Assembly (NCBI GenBank): GCA_029721435.1 | Contig: CM056587.1 | Span: 14,076,667-14,140,666 of the forward strand | Direction of reading: 5' to 3' | Source: Gymnothorax reevesii | Lineage: Eukaryota; Chordata; Actinopteri; Anguilliformes; Muraenidae | Length of the DNA stretch: 64,000 nt | Part shown: one piece after another, positions 60,956 through 64,000 of the stretch | Position numbering within the stretch: position 1 is the stretch's first letter | How the letters are laid out: every line of letters starts with the position of its first letter | Position numbers and translations under genes: made by a program | The notes under the pieces: model-generated | What the model was told of the DNA's origin: nothing | Database searches by the model: none | What the model saw: only the letters and a program-made list of their open reading frames with translations

Positions 60956-61404
60956 CCTCATACACACAACTGCCCAGCAGCCTCACAGACAAATTCTTTC
61001 TGGCTGTTAAATCTGTAATATGAGTGAGAGCAGGCAGTCAAAGATACAGTGCAGAGTAATTTATTTAGAATCCTGCTGTGACACCCTGTAAAAGCGCACT
61101 GCTGTTTAACTAGCGGCCTTAAAACGTTAAGCAAACTGCACTTGGCATTTGATATATTCCCATTTAAGAAATATTCCAAAGGCTTTTGGAACATGTCCAT
61201 CTCCGAGGCTAACGCGACCAGACTGAGCAAAGCAGGGCTTTGATGGATCCTGGAAAACATCCATCACTTCAGATAAAAATGATCAGTGAACTGGCTTTCT
61301 TAAGAACTACCTAACTCTGTTATAGCCACTATAATCTGGGCCAAAATGTTTCTGTGAATAGTTAAATTAAATTTTATAGCACTTTTCATCAGTGATGTTG
61401 ACCC

Positions 61405-61570
61405 AAAGTTCTTCACTGAGAACAGGGTCTGAAACCCGAAGGAGCGAGCCAAAGACGACAGTGGCAAGGAAAATCTCCCAAGAAGAAAAAACCTCTGGTA
61501 GAATGTGGCTCCAAAATTGGGGAACCCAACTGCCTGAGGTTAGACCAGGAGAAATGAAGAGGGGAGGGGA
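61405..61570 (+). repeat. Diverged teleost dispersed repeat
   Basis: The sequence 'gtggcaaggaaaatctccca' and 'aaaaacctctggtagaat' matches a motif that recurs in many fish genomes (AGGAAAAACTCCC…GAAACCTC). The copy is diverged and its class is not assigned. Confidence 0.4.
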
Positions 61571-62563
61571 GGGATATGATGGCAGAACAGAGTAAACAAA
61601 TGGGGACAGGCAGACGAAAGAACAGGGACAACATTTAACTGCCAATAGACACACTGTGAGTGACCCCACACTACTGATACACCAAGTTACATTACAATGA
61701 TATAAAAGCCATAGCCACATATCAGCAGTCATTGATTGTCGTCAGGTTCTTGGTGCTTGTCAACATCACTAAAGTCTCAAACACTGAAAACTGATCATGC
61801 CTGCTGCTCAGATTGTAAAGTTCCACTTCTCATTTAGATGGGCGATTTTAGGCAGTAACACGTACCAACTAATAGGCAACGCCATTAATACAAAGTAGTG
61901 ACCTGGAGGGAGACGCAAGGTTATTATTGAGACACGCAACTCAATTATGCTCGCAGGGATATTTAGAGGGAGGGTGCAGGTTTTAGGAAATTCAGTCTGA
62001 TTAACGTGTCTAGACTACATCCAAACCCCTGATAAGTACAAAAAAATCATACTTCTGGGGAGGTCGAGCTTTGAAATTGGCTCAGCTGAATCCACAGCAG
62101 AAGCTACATATTTCTACCTGCTGATCTGAGAAATAAACAACTTTTATCTACGATGATCAAAATAGTACCTTTTATCCCCTACAGTGTTTATGTGATTTTC
62201 ATGAATGTGCTTTGTCATGTCACATGGGGCGCCACTAGATCCTAATGTGAAAGCTCCAGAAAAGCGAGACAACATTTCCTTTGTATTCAGTTAAATTTTC
62301 CGTTCGCTTTGAGAGCTGGATCTGCAGCACTTCAAAGGAGAAGCGTAAGATGGGCTCTGTGGTGCAGTCCATGATGCTGACAGTAAAGACACTCTCTTTA
62401 ATCTTGTAAAAGAGATACACATCAGCAGGGCTCTTATTATGGTAAACTGATGGATGGTGGATAAAGGTTAACTGCGCTGTTACAATAGCTGTGAAAGGGT
62501 TAACCCTTACAGCGCTAAATACAAATAGGGTAGCTCAATGATGTAAGATCTGAAATTCAAAGC

Positions 62564-62818
62564 TGTTGAAAACCTATCATGTGGCGGCTTGTATAAAGGA
62601 TCTCCCCTGCGGGAGCTCTTTTTAAAGTTTTTTTTTCTTTTATTTGAAAGATATACAGTGGAGAAGACATGCGGCAAGTGAACCAAGTTATAGTTGAACC
62701 TGGGTCGCTGCGAGAAGGACACAGCCTTTATGGTGCGCGCGCTAAACACGATGAGCCACCGGGGCGCTCCGTGGGAGCTTTTTTTAAAGAAGTCGCCACA
62801 TGCTAGGTTTTCAATGGC
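62564..62818. mobile_element. Hairpin element split by a SINE
   Basis: The arms 'gaaaacctatcatgtggcgg' on the left and, reverse-complemented, 'gaaaacctagcatgtggcga' on the right form a near-perfect inverted repeat of at least 20 bp. A SINE with its target duplication lies between them, so the original element was about 90 bp between the arms' outer ends. Confidence 0.55.
62628..62770 (-). repeat. tRNA-derived SINE
   Basis: On the minus strand it starts GGAGCGCCCCGGTGGCTCAT, with an A-box-like TGGCTCATCGTGTTTAG and a B-box-like GGTTCAACTAT. Then comes a CCGCATGTCTTCTCC body and a CAAATAAAAGAAAAAAAAA tail. It is flanked by a 17-bp target duplication, 'gggagctctttttaaag' at 62611-62627 and the same with one mismatch at 62773-62789. 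This matches tRNA-derived SINEs mobilised by LINE machinery. Confidence 0.8.
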
Positions 62819-64000
62819 ATAAGATGATTTAATTATGTATAAATATATAAAAATATATTTCAGCTCTCTAAGAGATAATGAAATCTTAGGATGGCCCTGT
62901 CACGAAACATGAATTGTTTCATTGCGAATGCAAAACTATGGAGTAAAGACCCTGAAAAGGACAAAAAGTGTCTTTATCCCGAACATTATGGTGCGTACTT
63001 TACAAAACCCTGCGTGAGAGGGCGTTGGATATCGCGACAGGGTCATTTCTGAGTGATTATTTTATCACTGTTACCAGCTGCGCTATTCGCCTGTACAGCG
63101 AAGGAGTAAACAGCACACGGAAAAACAAATTAAAAATGCGTTTGATCAGGGTTCCGCTCAACGTCGTCATTCTGATTGCTGCCGCTAAGCAATTATCGCC
63201 GGATAATAATACTCGAATCACATCTCAGAGAACGGAATTAATTTAAATGCGCTTAAATGTATTCACCTGAAGGAAACCTGGAGATTCGGTAATCAATCCA
63301 ATCAGTTACAACAGCACTTTCACACAGATATTTACGTCTCTTTGAGCGTAATTCACACTAGAGGTTTCAGGACTAATTCTCCCTTTGTTGTGGAATTGAA
63401 TTAAGAACACGCTGACGACTTCCCTTAGGAGAGCTGAGGTTTATTTACAGCAGGCGAGGGAACGACACTTCAGGCACAGGGCTGTGAGCTATCTCTGAAT
63501 CCTCGCTCGTGTGCTTTGTTAAGATGAAGCCTTGTTTCTCCATATCAAAGAGATTAGACAAGCGGCTGGCCTGAGACAACCACTTTTTTTTATCTCCACG
63601 GGATTCCCGGCTAAAGCAGTTAGAAAGAATGCTTTATATCTCCCACTGCAGAGACCATAAAGGTGTCATATGGATACTATACAGCATATATATAGATGTG
63701 TGGATAAGGAATCTGACCCAATAAATCTGTAGGCATGCAACACTTTAAGTGTGGTGATACTAAATGTGGAAAATAGTGGAAGGGAATAAGCAAATGAGAT
63801 AAAGTCACTGTCCCACACGATGCGCACGCTCACGACTTGGGTCTCTAACTGGAGGATTTAACAATCTCGAGTTGCACTCAAGTCTTCAGGCTGCTGGGGC
63901 TCTGCTTTCATCTTCCAATGCAAATCAGCAGATCAGATCAGGGAGGCTGGGAGCAGTGAATAAACTGTGTAAATAAACTGCTCTGTGGGGTAATTGGGAG
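62819..64000. other. Unannotated sequence at the window end
   Basis: No gene or repeat is recognised. An upstream exon of the znf385b-like gene was sought here and not found, but a short non-conserved first exon could be missed by eye. Confidence 0.35.

Noticed and set aside
62968..63246. 92-codon plus-strand frame as a gene or as an upstream znf385 exon
   Set aside because: It is on the opposite strand to the gene, lacks recognisable domains and has no supporting splice sites.

Overview
This is vertebrate nuclear DNA, almost certainly from a teleost fish. It has no compact operon-like coding. It contains one multi-exon gene with GT-AG introns, and many Tc1/mariner, hAT-like, piggyBac-like, LINE and SINE remnants, CA microsatellites and long minisatellites. 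The species cannot be fixed from the sequence. Most open frames in the window are chance frames in repeats or remnants of transposons.

The only host protein-coding gene I can support lies on the minus strand from about 54.6 kb down to 25.85 kb. It is a ZNF385-family zinc-finger gene, closest by my recollection to znf385b. Six coding exons join in frame into a 360-residue product running from the internal methionine MDPVQKAV to the family C-terminus. The product carries three U1/matrin-type C2H2 fingers (Cx2Cx12Hx5H), and each finger is split by an intron. A strong 3' splice site lies directly before the MDPVQ methionine, so at least one more upstream exon is expected; I did not find it before the window ends at 64 kb. 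The last exon runs directly into a 44-bp minisatellite whose units copy the final codons and stop codon of the gene.

Layout: 0-11 kb is intergenic sequence downstream of the gene, with a truncated mariner element carrying a nested foldback element (0.7-1.9 kb), a broken THAP-like coding remnant (2.5-2.9 kb), and one copy (A, 6.4-9.6 kb) of a repeat family rich in the palindrome AAGTATACTT, itself invaded by a GC-rich foldback element. At 11.0-17.3 kb are a piggyBac-like MITE, a 3.8-kb repeat with about 0.91-kb internal periodicity, and two Tc1/mariner remnants. The stretch 17.3-24.9 kb is mostly unannotated. The gene's last five coding exons occupy 25.8-32.0 kb. Its large 22.4-kb first visible intron (32.0-54.5 kb) holds a nearly complete but dead Tc1/mariner element, a 45-bp minisatellite split by a LINE, a second AAGTATACTT element (B) inside that LINE, a Tc1-like MITE, two related LTR-like repeats and a 31/63-bp satellite region. 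The stretch 54.6-64 kb holds CA repeats, a 32-bp minisatellite interrupted by a hAT remnant, and a tRNA-derived SINE inserted within a hairpin element.

The most informative items are: (i) elements A and B, inverted copies of one family with terminal CCCTTA, flanked by AA on both sides, carrying a 5S-rRNA-derived segment; the LINE reading frame is restored exactly if one AA is counted as a target duplication; (ii) the minisatellite seeded from the end of the znf385 coding sequence; and (iii) an unusual density of unrelated minisatellites within one gene.
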